A stretch of DNA of 64,000 nucleotides from Bog-159 sp963738375 (GCA_963738375.1 CAVTWL010000008.1:186001-250000); one strand, 5' to 3'. Numbered from the stretch's first letter, positions 29,655 to 41,461 are shown. Translations and numbers: made by a program. The notes: generated by a model from the sequence alone, not told the origin.

Positions 29655-31128
29655 ATGCAACCCGAATCCTGCGACATCGGTCTGATCGGCCTCGCCGTAA
29701 TGGGCCAGAACCTGGTCCTCAACATGAACGACCACGGCTATACGCGTTGCCGTCTTCAATCGCACCGTCTCCAAGGTCGACGATTTCATCGCCCACGAAG
29801 CCAAGGGCACCAAGGTCGTCGGCACCCACTCCATCGAGGAACTGGCGCAGGCCTCCTAAAGCGCCCCGCCGCGTCATGCTGATGGTCAAAGCCGGCGACA
29901 CCGTCGACCAGATGATCGACCACGTCCTCCCGCATCCTCGAAAAAGGCGACATCGTCATCGACGGCGGCAACTCCCTCTATCACCGACACCAACCGCCGC
30001 ACCAAGGCCCTCGCCGAAAAAGGCATCCTCTTCATCGGCACCGGCGTCTCCGGCGGCGAAGAAGGCGCGCGCTTCGGCCCCTCCATCATGCCCGGCGGCA
30101 ATCCCGCCGCCTGGCCCCACGTAAAAGAAATCTTCCAGTCCATCGCCGCCAAAGTCGAGGACGGCACTCCCTGCTGCGATTGGGTGGGCGAAGACGGCGC
30201 AGGCCATTACGTCAAGATGGTCCACAACGGCATCGAGTACGGCGACATGCAGTTGATCTGCGAAGCCTACCAGCTGCTCGAAGACGGCCTCGGCCTCAGC
30301 GCCCGACGAACTGCACCGACGTCTTCGCCGAATGGAACAAGGGCGAACTCGACAGCTACCTGATCGAAATCACCGCCGAAATCTTCGCCAAAAAGGACGA
30401 CGACGGCGCGCCGCATGGTCGACAAGATCCTCGACACCGCCGGCCAGAAAGGCACCGGCAAGTGGACCGCCATCAGCGCCCTCGATACTCGGCATGCCCG
30501 TCACCCTGATCGGCGAAGCCGTCTTCGCCCGCTGCCTCTCGGCCATGAAGGACGACGCGCGTCGCCGCCTCCAAGATTCTCGCCGGGCCCAGCCACATCC
30601 AGCCCGCGCAGGATCGCGCCGCCTTCATCGAAGACGTGCGCCGCGCTCTCTATTGCTCCAAAATGATCTCCTACGCGCAGGGCTACATGCTGCTGCGCGA
30701 AGCCGCCAAGGAAGAAGGCTGGAACCTCAACTTCGGCGGCATCGCCCTCATGTGGCGCGGAGGCTGCATCATCCGCAGCCGCTTCCTCGGCAAGATCAAG
30801 GACGCCTACGACAAGAACCCGCAGCTCACCAACCTGCTGCATGGACGATTTCTTCAGCCAGCACTGCTGAACCACTATCAGCGCTCCTGGCGCCACGCCA
30901 TCATCCAGGCCATCGAATTCGGCGTCCCCACCCCGGCCTTCTCCACCGCGCTCTCCTTCTACGATGGCTATCCGCACCGCGCGCCTGCCCGCCAATCTGC
31001 TGCAGGCCCAGCGCGATTTCTTCGGCGCCCACACCTACGAGCGCGTCGACAAGCCGCGCGGCCAGTTCTTCCACACCAACTGGACCGGCCGCGGCGGCCG
31101 CGTCTCGTCCGGCACCTACAACGCGTAA
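29655..31128 (+). CDS. gnd: 6-phosphogluconate dehydrogenase, decarboxylating (many frameshifts)
   Basis: The length fits a normal enzyme of about 485 residues, but the frame is broken by a dozen or so single-base changes, almost all extra bases (for example near 29744, 29857, 29930, 29981, 30304, 30317, 30412, 30490 and 30562). Read across frames the family is certain. It has GLIGLAVMGQNLVLNMNDHG (NADP-binding start), PRRVMLMVKAG, GGNSLY, the GVSGGEEGARFGPSIMPGGN signature, the catalytic HYVKMVHNGIEYGDMQLI, KGTGKWT and the C-terminal FHTNWTGRGG. It converts 6-phosphogluconate to ribulose 5-phosphate with CO2 release and NADP+ reduction. Either the gene is decayed or, more likely, the consensus is poor here. 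Confidence 0.85.
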
Positions 31129-31148
31129 TCAAACTCTTAGGAGACAAC

Positions 31149-32243
31149 ATGAAATACGGTCTGAATATCGCCCCCAGCCGGCGCGCTCGACTTCTTGTCC
31201 CTCGGCGCCCTGGTCCACCGTCTGGACCCCGGCATCATCCCCTTCCGCAAGGCCACCGAATGCGCAGATCCACGTCAGCGGCGGCGAGTTCAACGTGCGC
31301 CGCCAATCTGTCGGATTGCTTCGGCCTCAAGACCGGCATCGCCAGCGCCATGGTCGATTATCCCATCGGCGACCTGATCGCCGAGCGCGTGCGCGCCATG
31401 GGCGTCAAGCCTTTCTACAAGCACTTCAAGCACGACGGCGTCACCGGCCCCAACATGGCCACCGTGTACAGCGATCGCGGCCACGGCGTCCGCGCCCCGG
31501 TGGTCTTCTACAACCGCTGCCAACGAAGCCGCCGCGCTGCTGAAGCCCGGCGATTTCGATTGGAAGGCGATCTTCGCGCCGGGCGTCCGCTGGTTCCATA
31601 GCGGCGGCATCTTCGCCGCGCTCTCCCAGACCACCGCCGAACGTCATCATCGAAGCCATGCAGGCCGCCAAAGCCGCCGGCGCCGTCACCATCTTCGATC
31701 TCAACTTCCGCGAGAAGCTCTGGAAGATCTCCGGCGGCAACGATCGCGCCGTCGAAACCATCGCCCGCATCGTCGAAAACGTCGACGTGCTGGTCGGCAA
31801 CGAAGAGGATCTGCAGAAGGGCCTCGGCATCCCCGGCCCCGAAGTGCAGGCCAAATCCAAGCTCGATCCCAGCGCCTTCTTCGGCATGATCGACAACGTG
31901 GTCAAGAAGCATCCGCAACGTGAAAGTCGTCGCCACCACCCTGCGCGAAGTGCACTCCACCAATCGCCACAGCTGGAGCGCGGTCGCGTGGATCAACGGC
32001 AAAAACTACGTCAGCCCCGCACATGCCGAACTCGACGTCATCGACCGCGTCGGCGGCGGCGACGGTTTCGCGGCCGGCTTCTTCTACGGTCTGCTCACCG
32101 GCGAATCGACCCGAAGAGGCCGTCAAACTAGGCTGGGCGCACGGCGCGCTGCTGACCACCTTCCCCGGCGACACCACCATGGCCACGCTCGACCAGGTGC
32201 GCAGCTTTCGCCAAAGGCGGCTCGCGCCCGAATCCAGCGTTAG
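31149..32243 (+). CDS. PfkB-family sugar kinase, 2-keto-3-deoxygluconate-kinase-like (many frameshifts)
   Basis: About 355-360 residues after repair, starting ATG 31149 after an AGGAG site. Extra bases occur near 31180, 31264, 31302, 31520, 31640, 31917, 32108 and 32210. Across frames one reads DFLSLGALVHRLDPG, GGEFNVAANLSDCFGLKTG (PfkB signature 1), FDLNFREKLW, VDVLVGNEEDL, VKVVATTLREVHS and DRVGGGDGFAAGFFYGLL (signature 2 with the catalytic Asp). The close match of the GGGDGFAAG segment favours KDG kinase. Position 20 bases after gnd suggests a joint role in sugar-acid breakdown. The exact stop (32243, reading ARIQR) is uncertain because of the indels. Confidence 0.78.
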
Positions 32244-32360
32244 GCCTTGCGCGAGTATCCCGACTGCCTGACTCAGACCGGAAAAAGGATAGAATGAGGG
32301 TTCATTGTCCAGTGACGCGCGGCTTCCGTCATGTGCGCCTGAGACAGCCTGTAGCCATAT

Positions 32361-33062
32361 ATGAAAACGACAATAGCTTTACTTGCATTGGTGGCCGGGG
32401 CGTTCGGTCAAACGCCCCCAGCCGCGGCGCCCGCTCCCACGAAAGCCGCGGCCGCTCCGGCGAAGCCCGCGCGCGATCCGGGCTTGTACGCCACCATTAA
32501 GACCTCCATGGGCAGCATCACCGTCAAGCTTTATGAGAAGGAAGCGCCCATCACTGTAAAGAACTTCGTCGGGCTGGCCAAGGGCACCAAGCCGTGGACC
32601 GATCCCAAAACTCACCAGAAGGTTGTCGGACGGCCGTTATACAATGGCACCACCTTCCACCGCGTCATCCCTGGCTTCATGATCCAGGGCGGCGATCCGG
32701 CGGGCGATGGCGCCGGCGATGTCGGGTTCACCATTGCCGATGAATTTGCGTCGCCCTACAAGTACGATACGCCGGGACGCCTGGCCATGGCGCGCACCGA
32801 CGCCCCGCACAGCGCCGCCAGCCAGTTCTTCATCACCGACGCCCCGGCGCCATCACTGAATGGCCAGTATACAATTTTCGGCCAGGTAATCGAGGGACAG
32901 GACGTCGTTCACAAAATCATCAGCGTGCCCAGGAACTCAGCCGACAAACCCCTTACGCCCGTGAAGATTTTGGCTGTCGTGATCACCCGCGAAGGTCCTC
33001 CGCCCGTGACCCCGGCCTCCACCGCCAAGAAGGCGGCCGCCAAGACCACGACCAAGAAGTAG
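32361..33062 (+). CDS. Secreted cyclophilin-type peptidyl-prolyl isomerase
   Basis: 233 residues, intact, between two frameshift-ridden genes. Signal peptide MKTTIALLALVAGAFGQ, then an Ala/Pro/Lys-rich spacer, then the cyclophilin domain from about residue 43. This has GSITVKLYEKEAPITVKNF, the active-site FHRVIPGFMIQGGDP, the SQFFIT segment and the core YTIFGQVIEGQDVV. The C-terminus is again Ala/Lys-rich. It accelerates proline isomerisation during folding of exported proteins in the periplasm. It is transcribed alone; a short basic tail may bind the envelope. Confidence 0.93.
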   Translation: MKTTIALLALVAGAFGQTPPAAAPAPTKAAAAPAKPARDPGLYATIKTSMGSITVKLYEKEAPITVKNFVGLAKGTKPWTDPKTHQKVVGRPLYNGTTFHRVIPGFMIQGGDPAGDGAGDVGFTIADEFASPYKYDTPGRLAMARTDAPHSAASQFFITDAPAPSLNGQYTIFGQVIEGQDVVHKIISVPRNSADKPLTPVKILAVVITREGPPPVTPASTAKKAAAKTTTKK

Positions 33063-33081
33063 GGCTGGCAATACTACGACT

Positions 33082-33321
33082 CTAAGCTTGCGCCGCTGGC
33101 ACGGCTTTCTTAGCCGGCGCGGCGGTGGGCGGCTCCATCGCGCGGCGTACCACGAACACCAGGTACAGTCCGAACGCCAGCGCGATCAGCAGGCACGTCA
33201 ACAGCAGGAACAGGCCATCTACCGACGCCGCTTGGCGGCTAATGACCAACCAAGCCGCGGCAGCCAGGGACGCCATCTCGACCACCAAGCTGAACAGGAA
33301 CAAAATCGCGCGATCCGGCAC
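33082..33321 (-). CDS. Small two-helix membrane protein
   Basis: 79 residues from a GTG at 33321 with GGAGGGG five bases upstream. Two hydrophobic helices are clear (ILFLFSLVVEMASLAAAAWLV in two parts, and GLFLLLTCLLIALAFGLYLV in its core), and the C-terminal tail is rich in Pro, Ala and Lys (APAKKAVPAAQA). No family is recognised. It converges with the cyclophilin gene, leaving 19 bases between the stops. Confidence 0.55.
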   Translation of the reverse strand: MPDRAILFLFSLVVEMASLAAAAWLVISRQAASVDGLFLLLTCLLIALAFGLYLVFVVRRAMEPPTAAPAKKAVPAAQA

Positions 33322-33477
33322 AATCCCCTCCGGGCGGCGGAAACACCGCCGCTGATCATTGTATGCGTTTGGCCGCGGGTCGGCAAGTGCTGTCCTGCGA
33401 TATTGCCCCGCCCTAGGTAACAATTGGGCCCGCCTGCACGCCATATGCATACTCATTGTTTGTAGAAGGGGATACCC

Positions 33478-35068
33478 ATGCACCATCCAGGTCTTAGCCG
33501 GCGCCTGTTTCTTGGATCGAGCGCCGCAGCCCTCGCCACTCGTCTCTTTGCCGCGCCGCAAGGTTCCACCAAGCCCAATCCCGAACTCGAAACCCTGGGC
33601 GATGCCGCTCTCCGCGAAGCGAAGAAGCTCAAAGCTTCGTATGCCGATATCCGCATCATTCGTTATCGCCAACAATTCCTGACAGTCCGGCTCAATCCCG
33701 AGCGCGGTACTGGCAAGATTCTGGAAGTCCCGGTGGTTTCCGACGGCGGATCCTTCGGCTTTGGCGTGCGCGTGATCGCCGATGGCGCTTGGGGCTTCGC
33801 CGCTTCGCCGCTGGTCACGCAAAGAGGAGATTGCCCGCATGGTCGGAGAGGCCGTCGCTGTCGCGCGCGCCAACGCCGCCATCTGAGATCGAGGCCGGTG
33901 GAACTCGCACCCGTGCCCGTCTATCGCGAACGCTGGCAGACGCCGCATGAGCGCGATCCCTTCGCCGTTCCGCTCGAAGAGAAACTGGACCTGATCCGCC
34001 GCGCCGCCGCCGAAGTAAAGAAGGAGAAGCGCGTATTTTCTTCCGGCTGCAGCCTGTCCTTCCGCTCGGAAGATAAGTACTTCGCGTCCTCGGCCGGATC
34101 GTCCATCCAGCAACTGAACCTGCAAACTTACGCCAACGGTTAATGCCACGGCAGTCGATTTCAAGCGCGGCCTATCCAAATCGCGCCGCTACCAGCCGCA
34201 GCAAGTCACCGCCGGATACGAGTACGTGCCGCTGATGAATCTGGTGGAAAACGCCCAGCGCATCCGCACCGAGGTGATCGAGCATCTCGAATGCGCCGCC
34301 GGTCACGCCGGGCAAAAAGGATCTGGTGCTGATGCCCAGCCACCTCTGGCTGACCATTCATGAAAGCCTCGGCCATTCCACGGAACTCGACCGCGCCCTG
34401 GGCTACGAAGCGAACTTCGCCGGCACCAGCTTCCTGACTACCGATAAAATGGGCAACCAGCGCGTCGGCAGCGACCTGATGAATATCTGGGGCGACCGCA
34501 CCATCGAACGCGGCCTCGCCACCACCGGCTTACGACGACGATGGCGTAAAAGCGACGAAATTCCCCATCATCGAAAAGGGCATCTTTCAAGCACTACCAG
34601 ACCATCCGCGACCAGGCGCATCTGATCGGCGAGAAGCGAATCGCGCGGCTGCTGCTATGCCGACAATTGGTCCAGTGTGCCCTTCCAGCGGATGCCCAAC
34701 GTCTGGCTGGAGCCTGGCAAATCGGGAACCACGTATCGACGACCTGATCTCCGGCGTCGAAGACGGCATCCTGATCGACGGCGACGGCAGTTTCTCCATC
34801 GACCAGCAGCGCTACAATTTCCAGTTCGGCGGCGATGCGTTCTGGGAGATCAAGGGCGGCAAGAAGCAGCGGCATGGTGTCGCGCGTCGCCTACCAATCG
34901 CGCACTACCGACTTCTGGCAATCGCTCGACCTGATCGCGGGCCCGAGTTACTGGCAGCAGTGGGGCGCGCCCAACGATGGCAAGGGCGAGCCCGAGCAGA
35001 TCAACTCAGTGAGCCACGGCTGCGCACCCGCGCGCTTCCGCCAAGTCAATGTCATTCAAACGGATTGA
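33478..35068 (+). CDS. tldD: TldD-like metalloprotease with twin-arginine signal (several frameshifts)
   Basis: About 527 residues after repair. It starts MHHPGLSRRLFLGSSAAALA, a twin-arginine export signal that ordinary cytoplasmic TldD lacks. Extra bases lie near 33823, 33892, 34140, 34301, 34531, 34590 and 34731, with others possible. Across frames one reads RPVELAPVPVYRERWQTP, AGYEYVPLMNLVENAQRI, the zinc motif LTIHESLGHSTELD (HExxxH), TTDKMGNQRVGSDLMNI and the C-terminal INSVSHGCAPARFRQVN. With TldE it forms a heteromeric protease; the E. coli pair cleaves peptides such as microcin B17 precursor and CcdA. TldE follows at 4 bases. Confidence 0.85.
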
Positions 35069-35072
35069 AATC

Positions 35073-36434
35073 ATGCTGACCAGAGAACAAGCGCAAGAGA
35101 TCGCGCAGAAGGCGCTTTCGTTTTCCACTTTTCCGGAATGCGACGTGAGCATCAACAGCTCTGAGCGCGCTTTCATTCGCTTCGCGCTCAACGATGTCAC
35201 GACTTCGGGTTTTACCGTGGAGCAGTCCATGTCGATCACCTCGGTGCGCGACGGGCAAAGCGGCAGCACGCGCGTCGATGAATTCGACGACGACTCGTTG
35301 CGCGCAGCCGTAAAGCGCACGGAGAGCCTGGCCATGATCGCGCCGCCGAATCCGGAACGTGTGCCTCCGCTCGAAAAGCAGAAATATCCCGACCAGGAGA
35401 ACTTTGCCGAGTCCACCGCCGGCGCGCGCGGTAAGGCCATGGTCCCGCACATCGGGGCTATCATCAGCGGCGCAAAATCGGCGGGCCTCGTGGCGGCGGG
35501 CTTCTTCGAGCGATCGGCCGAAACGGCCGCGATCGCCAACAAGCAAGGCAATTTCGGATATGGCCGCGCTACGGACGCCGGGCTGTCCACGACCGTCCGC
35601 AATGCCGCGGGCAGCAGTTCCGGTTGGGCCTCGCAGCCCGCGGTGAAAATCGAGAGCATCGATGGAGCGGCGGTGGCGCATACGGCCATCGACAAATGCC
35701 TGCGCTGGAAAGAACCCAAGCGCCTCGATGCCGGCAAATACACCGTGGTCCTGGAACCGACGGCCACCGGCGACCTGGTGCAGATGACGGGCTTCGGTAT
35801 GCAGGCGCGCGCCGCGGAAGAAGGCCGCAGCTTTCTGAGTAAGACCGGCGGCGGTACACTGGCGGGCGAAAAATTATTCCCGGAATTTGTCACCCTGCGC
35901 TCCGACCCGTTTCATCCCCTGTACTCATCGCTTCCCTGGGGCGGAGGTGGGGGCGGTTTCGGAGGCGGAGGTGGCGCGGGCGGAGGCCTGCCCGCCGAGA
36001 AGATCGCCTGGATCGAAAACGGCGTGGTGAAGAATCTCGTCTACGATCGCTATTGGGCCGCCAAAGCCGGCAAGCAGCCCACCCCGTTTCCCAGCCGCCT
36101 CATTCTGGACGGTGGTGGCAAGAGCCTTGCAGACCTGATTGCATCCGTGGACCGTGGCCTCCTGGTCACGCGCTTCTGGTATATCCGCATGGTCAATCCG
36201 CGCAGTATGCAGGTCACCGGCCTGACCCGCGATGGAGTGTTCCTCATCGAGCAGGGCAAGGTCACCTCCCCAGTCATGAACTTTCGCTTCAATCAGAGTC
36301 CCGTCGACATGCTGAAGAATACCTTGGCGATGGGTACGCCGGTTCGCGTGCGAGGCGGCGAAGGGCAGGGCATGATCGCGCCAGCCATCGCCGTGAAGGA
36401 TTTCAACTTCACCAGTATTTCCGACGCCGTCTAG
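35073..36434 (+). CDS. tldE: TldE/PmbA-like protein, partner of TldD
   Basis: 453 residues, intact, from ATG 35073 (MLTREQAQEIAQKALSF), four bases after tldD. Diagnostic segments are GTVEQSM-like GFTVEQSMSITSVRDGQ, RSAETAAIANKQGNFGYG, KYTVVLEPTATGDLVQM and IRMVNPRSMQVTGLTRDGVF. A Gly-rich loop at about residues 289-310 is unusual in its length. It contains no zinc motif of its own; in the E. coli complex TldE forms the non-catalytic half. No signal peptide is visible, unlike its TldD partner. It converges on the kinase gene with no gap between the stops. Confidence 0.9.
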   Translation: MLTREQAQEIAQKALSFSTFPECDVSINSSERAFIRFALNDVTTSGFTVEQSMSITSVRDGQSGSTRVDEFDDDSLRAAVKRTESLAMIAPPNPERVPPLEKQKYPDQENFAESTAGARGKAMVPHIGAIISGAKSAGLVAAGFFERSAETAAIANKQGNFGYGRATDAGLSTTVRNAAGSSSGWASQPAVKIESIDGAAVAHTAIDKCLRWKEPKRLDAGKYTVVLEPTATGDLVQMTGFGMQARAAEEGRSFLSKTGGGTLAGEKLFPEFVTLRSDPFHPLYSSLPWGGGGGGFGGGGGAGGGLPAEKIAWIENGVVKNLVYDRYWAAKAGKQPTPFPSRLILDGGGKSLADLIASVDRGLLVTRFWYIRMVNPRSMQVTGLTRDGVFLIEQGKVTSPVMNFRFNQSPVDMLKNTLAMGTPVRVRGGEGQGMIAPAIAVKDFNFTSISDAV

Positions 36435-39413
36435 TTAACGCACGCTACCCTCTATGTGCCACGCCAGCACGTGCCCATCCGCGAAACCAGCCGCCAGCAT
36501 CGCCGGATTGCGCCGTATCGCCACCGCCGCGCCCTCCCGCGCCGAAAACGCATAACTGGCCGCAGCCTTGCCGTCCGCATTCGACCGTAATTCGACGCGC
36601 CCGGGATATTGTATGGCAGTCAGGCGCCCATCGCCGCTGGTCGAGCAATAATAGGTCGGCTCTGCGGAAACCAGCCTGGCCTGAGTGATGTCGTTCGCCG
36701 GAACCAGCCACAACCCCGGCTGCCCGGCGCCGTAGACCACCGCCCACCAGGCATCCTGACCTGGGCACACCATATAAGTCGCCCCCTGCGTCATGCGGAA
36801 ACGCTGCTGCACCACCAGGTCCGGCGGTTGCCCTCGGTAGCTGGTCAGGTTGCCGTGCCAGTCCGAAGTGAGCAGGCGGGAGCCATCTCCGAGAAACGCC
36901 GCCGCGGCCCCGCTGGTCAAGGTCGGTTCGATATCTTTCACGTACTCCAGCTCCGGCAGCTTCCACAGCTTTACCTTAGTGTCCGAACTGACCGACGCAA
37001 GCCAATTCCCATCCTGCGAAAGGCCAAATGCATTCACCAGGCTCTCGTGCCCGGAAACGGTGCGCAGCAGCTTTCCGCTACCGGCGTCCCACAAGCGAAG
37101 CGTCTTGTCGTCGCTCGCGGAGATCAGCCGCTTCCCCGCAAAGCGCAGAAACGTGATGCCATCGGTGTGTCCTTCGAGCACCTGCACGGTTTTCTTCGCT
37201 TCCGGATCCACCATGAAGATGCGCGAATCCTTGCCCGCCGCGGCCAGCCGAGAGCCGTCGTCGTTGGCGGCAATCGACCATATTTCGATCGGGCTCACCG
37301 GCAGGTCGAACCAGAGTGGCGGCGCTACATACTCCCAGACAAATCCGCCGCCCGTTTCATCGAACGCGATCCAGCGGTTATGCGAGGCCACCCAGAACGC
37401 GCGGTACACTCCCGGCGACGGCGGATCCTGCTTCACCTGCCACCCCTTTGCAATGTCCGCTGTCCAATAAAAACGTCCACGCTCGTCCATGGCGCCGATG
37501 CCCGTATCGCCGATCCACCCGATGTCGCCCGTCCAGCCAATGGTGGCCAGGGTTTGCACCCGCCGCTTGGCCGCGAAATCGTAGATCGCCAGTTGCTTGA
37601 ACCCCAACGAAAAATACCGGCCGCTCCGCGACCACGCCGCTGACCATAATCCGATCAGCTTCTCGTCCAGAGTGTCTTTGAAAACTTCCTGCCAGTCGTC
37701 AATCCGGCGCACGCTGATCCGGTCCACGGCGATCAGAACCAGCAGGTGTTTGGCCGGGTCGAGCGACACCCGCAGGTAATCATCGTCCAGTGGAACACTG
37801 CGTATCGTGCGATTCTTGCTGGCGTCATACTCGATCCACCGCGATGCTTCGGCGCGCCCGGAAAGCAAACCCCAGCGTGTCCCTGTCCCATCCAGGCACG
37901 CGGCGGAACTAAACGTAAACGGCAATGCAATGGTGGTCATCGCCCGCTGCTTGGCTGCGTCCCATTCGATCAGGTGACGGTTGTCCGCTTGCGCGATCCA
38001 CAGGCCGGGCGCGCACGGCACGCGGTGGCGGCCGGAGAAAAGCTGGTCGTCAACGGCGGCGCCAGAGTTCTGCCCCGGCGCCCAGGCCCGCGCGAACGAC
38101 GGTCCGAACAGCACCAATTGCAAAGGATCGATCGAACCGGCCACCGCGCCAACCATCGAGAGCGACGGGTCCGGCGGCAGCGCCGTCTGCCGCCACCCCA
38201 CGCGAGCCGCGGCGGAAACCGGCGCCGCAACCGTGCGTGCCTGGCGCAACAAGAAATAACCGCCGGCCACCGCCAGCAGTGTGAGCGCTGTAAGAGCAAT
38301 CGGTAAGGCCGCAGCTTTTTTCCGCGTTTTCGCCGCGGGCCGCGCAACGGCCTCGCCGAGCATCGCGCGCTTGACCTCGTCGATGTTCTGGAAGCGGCCT
38401 GCCGGATCGCGCGCGAGGCAGCGCAGGATCACTGACTCCCACAACGGGTCCAGACCGGGCACATGCTTGCGCGGCGGCACAGGCGCTTCCCGCAGCCGCT
38501 TGGTAGCCACTACCCAAGCCCCTTCGCCGGTGAAAGGCAAAACCCCCGTGACCATTTCGTACATCACTACTCCCAATGCGTAAATATCGGTCGCAGCGAT
38601 GATTTCTCCGCCTTCCACCTGCTCGGGCGCCATGTAGGCGGGGGTTCCCACTAGTCCGCCCGCAACAGTGAGCGTGGTGCGCGCCTGCTCGCTGCCGGTC
38701 GCCGCGCGCGCCAAGCCGAAGTCCATGATCTTCACTTCCGAACCCAACAGGATCACATTGCCGCTCTTGAAATCGCGATGGATGATCCCGGCGCGGTGCG
38801 CCGCGCCCAGTCCCGATAACAACTGCTCCACGATGGGCTGTGCCTGGGCCGTAGTCATCGTGCCGCGCGCCAGCCGGTCCGTCAGCGTTTCGCCGGCCAG
38901 CAGTTCCATCGTCAGAAAGGTCATGCGAACGCCTGGCCCTCCCGAGTGATGCCCCAAGTCGAAGATCCGGCAAACATTGGGATGCGTCACCTGGCGCGCC
39001 AGCAGGACCTCGCGCTTGAAGCGATCCAGGATCTCGTGCTGCATTGCAATCTCCGGCCGCACCAGCTTCAACGCCACCGAAGCGCGTAGTTCCAGATCCT
39101 CCGCCTCATAAACTTCGCCCATGCCGCCGCGCCCGATCAGGCGCAGGATTCTGTAGCGATTGGCCAGCACTTCGCCGCTCGTCAACCGGCTGTCCGAATG
39201 CGCGTCGCCAAATGCACTGCCCAGGTAGTTCGCTGCCGCTTCCGAAAGAAATCGATCGGAGCGTTCTTCGGATTCGAGCAGTGAGTTTACTTCGCGCAGC
39301 AGCTCCTCATCGTTAGCCGCGGCGGATGCCACGTAAGCGGCGCGCTCGGAACGCGGCAGTTCGAAGGCGCCCTGAAAGATGTGCTTGCATTGCTGCCAGC
39401 GCGCGGAGTCCAT
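36435..39413 (-). CDS. Ser/Thr protein kinase with C-terminal WD40 repeats
   Basis: 992 residues from ATG 39413 (MDSARWQQCKHIFQ), 17 bases after the sigma-factor stop. Residues 1-70 are the helical acidobacterial kinase prefix. The kinase domain (about 88-350) has the glycine loop IGRGGMGEVYEAED, the lysine in VALKLVRPE, HRDFKSGN as catalytic loop (usually HRDLKPxN), MDFGLAR (DFG) and MAPEQ. A transmembrane helix (ALPIALTALTLLAVAGGYFLL, shortened) follows at about 370-390, then a beta-propeller with WD40 signatures such as EGHTDGITFLRFAGK and DKTLRLWDAGSGKLL. It probably senses extracytoplasmic signals and phosphorylates cytoplasmic targets. The pairing with the ECF sigma factor suggests joint control. 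Confidence 0.92.
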   Translation of the reverse strand: MDSARWQQCKHIFQGAFELPRSERAAYVASAAANDEELLREVNSLLESEERSDRFLSEAAANYLGSAFGDAHSDSRLTSGEVLANRYRILRLIGRGGMGEVYEAEDLELRASVALKLVRPEIAMQHEILDRFKREVLLARQVTHPNVCRIFDLGHHSGGPGVRMTFLTMELLAGETLTDRLARGTMTTAQAQPIVEQLLSGLGAAHRAGIIHRDFKSGNVILLGSEVKIMDFGLARAATGSEQARTTLTVAGGLVGTPAYMAPEQVEGGEIIAATDIYALGVVMYEMVTGVLPFTGEGAWVVATKRLREAPVPPRKHVPGLDPLWESVILRCLARDPAGRFQNIDEVKRAMLGEAVARPAAKTRKKAAALPIALTALTLLAVAGGYFLLRQARTVAAPVSAAARVGWRQTALPPDPSLSMVGAVAGSIDPLQLVLFGPSFARAWAPGQNSGAAVDDQLFSGRHRVPCAPGLWIAQADNRHLIEWDAAKQRAMTTIALPFTFSSAACLDGTGTRWGLLSGRAEASRWIEYDASKNRTIRSVPLDDDYLRVSLDPAKHLLVLIAVDRISVRRIDDWQEVFKDTLDEKLIGLWSAAWSRSGRYFSLGFKQLAIYDFAAKRRVQTLATIGWTGDIGWIGDTGIGAMDERGRFYWTADIAKGWQVKQDPPSPGVYRAFWVASHNRWIAFDETGGGFVWEYVAPPLWFDLPVSPIEIWSIAANDDGSRLAAAGKDSRIFMVDPEAKKTVQVLEGHTDGITFLRFAGKRLISASDDKTLRLWDAGSGKLLRTVSGHESLVNAFGLSQDGNWLASVSSDTKVKLWKLPELEYVKDIEPTLTSGAAAAFLGDGSRLLTSDWHGNLTSYRGQPPDLVVQQRFRMTQGATYMVCPGQDAWWAVVYGAGQPGLWLVPANDITQARLVSAEPTYYCSTSGDGRLTAIQYPGRVELRSNADGKAAASYAFSAREGAAVAIRRNPAMLAAGFADGHVLAWHIEGSVR

Positions 39414-39430
39414 GGGTTCACCAGCGCGGC

Positions 39431-39991
39431 TCAGGAAGTGGAAAGCTCCCGGTAAAGCCAAGCCTTCGCCATGGCCCACTCGCGCTTCACCGTAGGCGTT
39501 GAAATGCCCAGCGCCGCCGCCGTCTCCTCCACCGAGAGACCGCCGAAAAACCGCAGCTCCACTACCTTTGCCTGGCGCTCATCCAACTGCTCCAGGCGGG
39601 TCAAAGCTTCGTCGATCTGTACCAGGTCGGAAGCCGGGTCCACTTTCAGCGCCAAGCCTTCGTTTAGCGTGGTCTGCTGCGCGCCTTCGGCGCGCTTGTC
39701 GCGATTCTTCGACTTGGCGTAATCCATCAAGATTCGCCGCATGGCTTGCGCCGCCACGCCAAAGAAATGCGCGCGGTTCTGCCAGGAAATGTCGCGTTGA
39801 TCGATCAGTCTTAGATAGGCCACGTTCATCAGCGCCGTAGGCTGCAGCGTATGGCCGGGCCCCTCGCCTTGCATTTGCGCCCCCGCGATGCGTTTCAATT
39901 CCTGGTAAACCAGCGGCGCCAATTCGTCAACGGCGGCCCGGTTCCCCCGGCCGGATTGCACGAGCAGTTGTGTCACCTGTTCGGAAGCCAT
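39431..39991 (-). CDS. ECF-type RNA polymerase sigma factor
   Basis: 186 residues from ATG 39991 (MASEQVTQLLVQSG). Region 2 is seen around QPTALMNVAYLRLIDQ and AQAMRRILMDYAKSKNR. Region 4 is the helix-turn-helix in LEQLDERQAKVVELRFFGGLSVEETAAALGIS (read in parts), followed by TPTVKREW. This is the acidobacterial/planctomycete ECF group that is commonly encoded next to Ser/Thr kinases, as here. No anti-sigma factor is adjacent; regulation may be through the kinase (inference). It directs RNA polymerase to a specific promoter set that cannot be predicted from this window. Confidence 0.92.
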   Translation of the reverse strand: MASEQVTQLLVQSGRGNRAAVDELAPLVYQELKRIAGAQMQGEGPGHTLQPTALMNVAYLRLIDQRDISWQNRAHFFGVAAQAMRRILMDYAKSKNRDKRAEGAQQTTLNEGLALKVDPASDLVQIDEALTRLEQLDERQAKVVELRFFGGLSVEETAAALGISTPTVKREWAMAKAWLYRELSTS

Positions 39992-40093
39992 AGATTCAGC
40001 ACGGCCAAGCCGGAGTATACCGCGATCCGGCGATTCTTGCAGACAGGGCAAGGGTGTGTCTACTGAAGTTGACGGTCTGCCAAGGGATAGTGA

Positions 40094-41461
<1,368 letters not shown>

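Noticed and set aside
33885..33900. TGA inside tldD as a possible selenocysteine codon
   Set aside because: The family sequence resumes in another frame and several further extra bases occur in the same gene, so an indel is the simpler cause.
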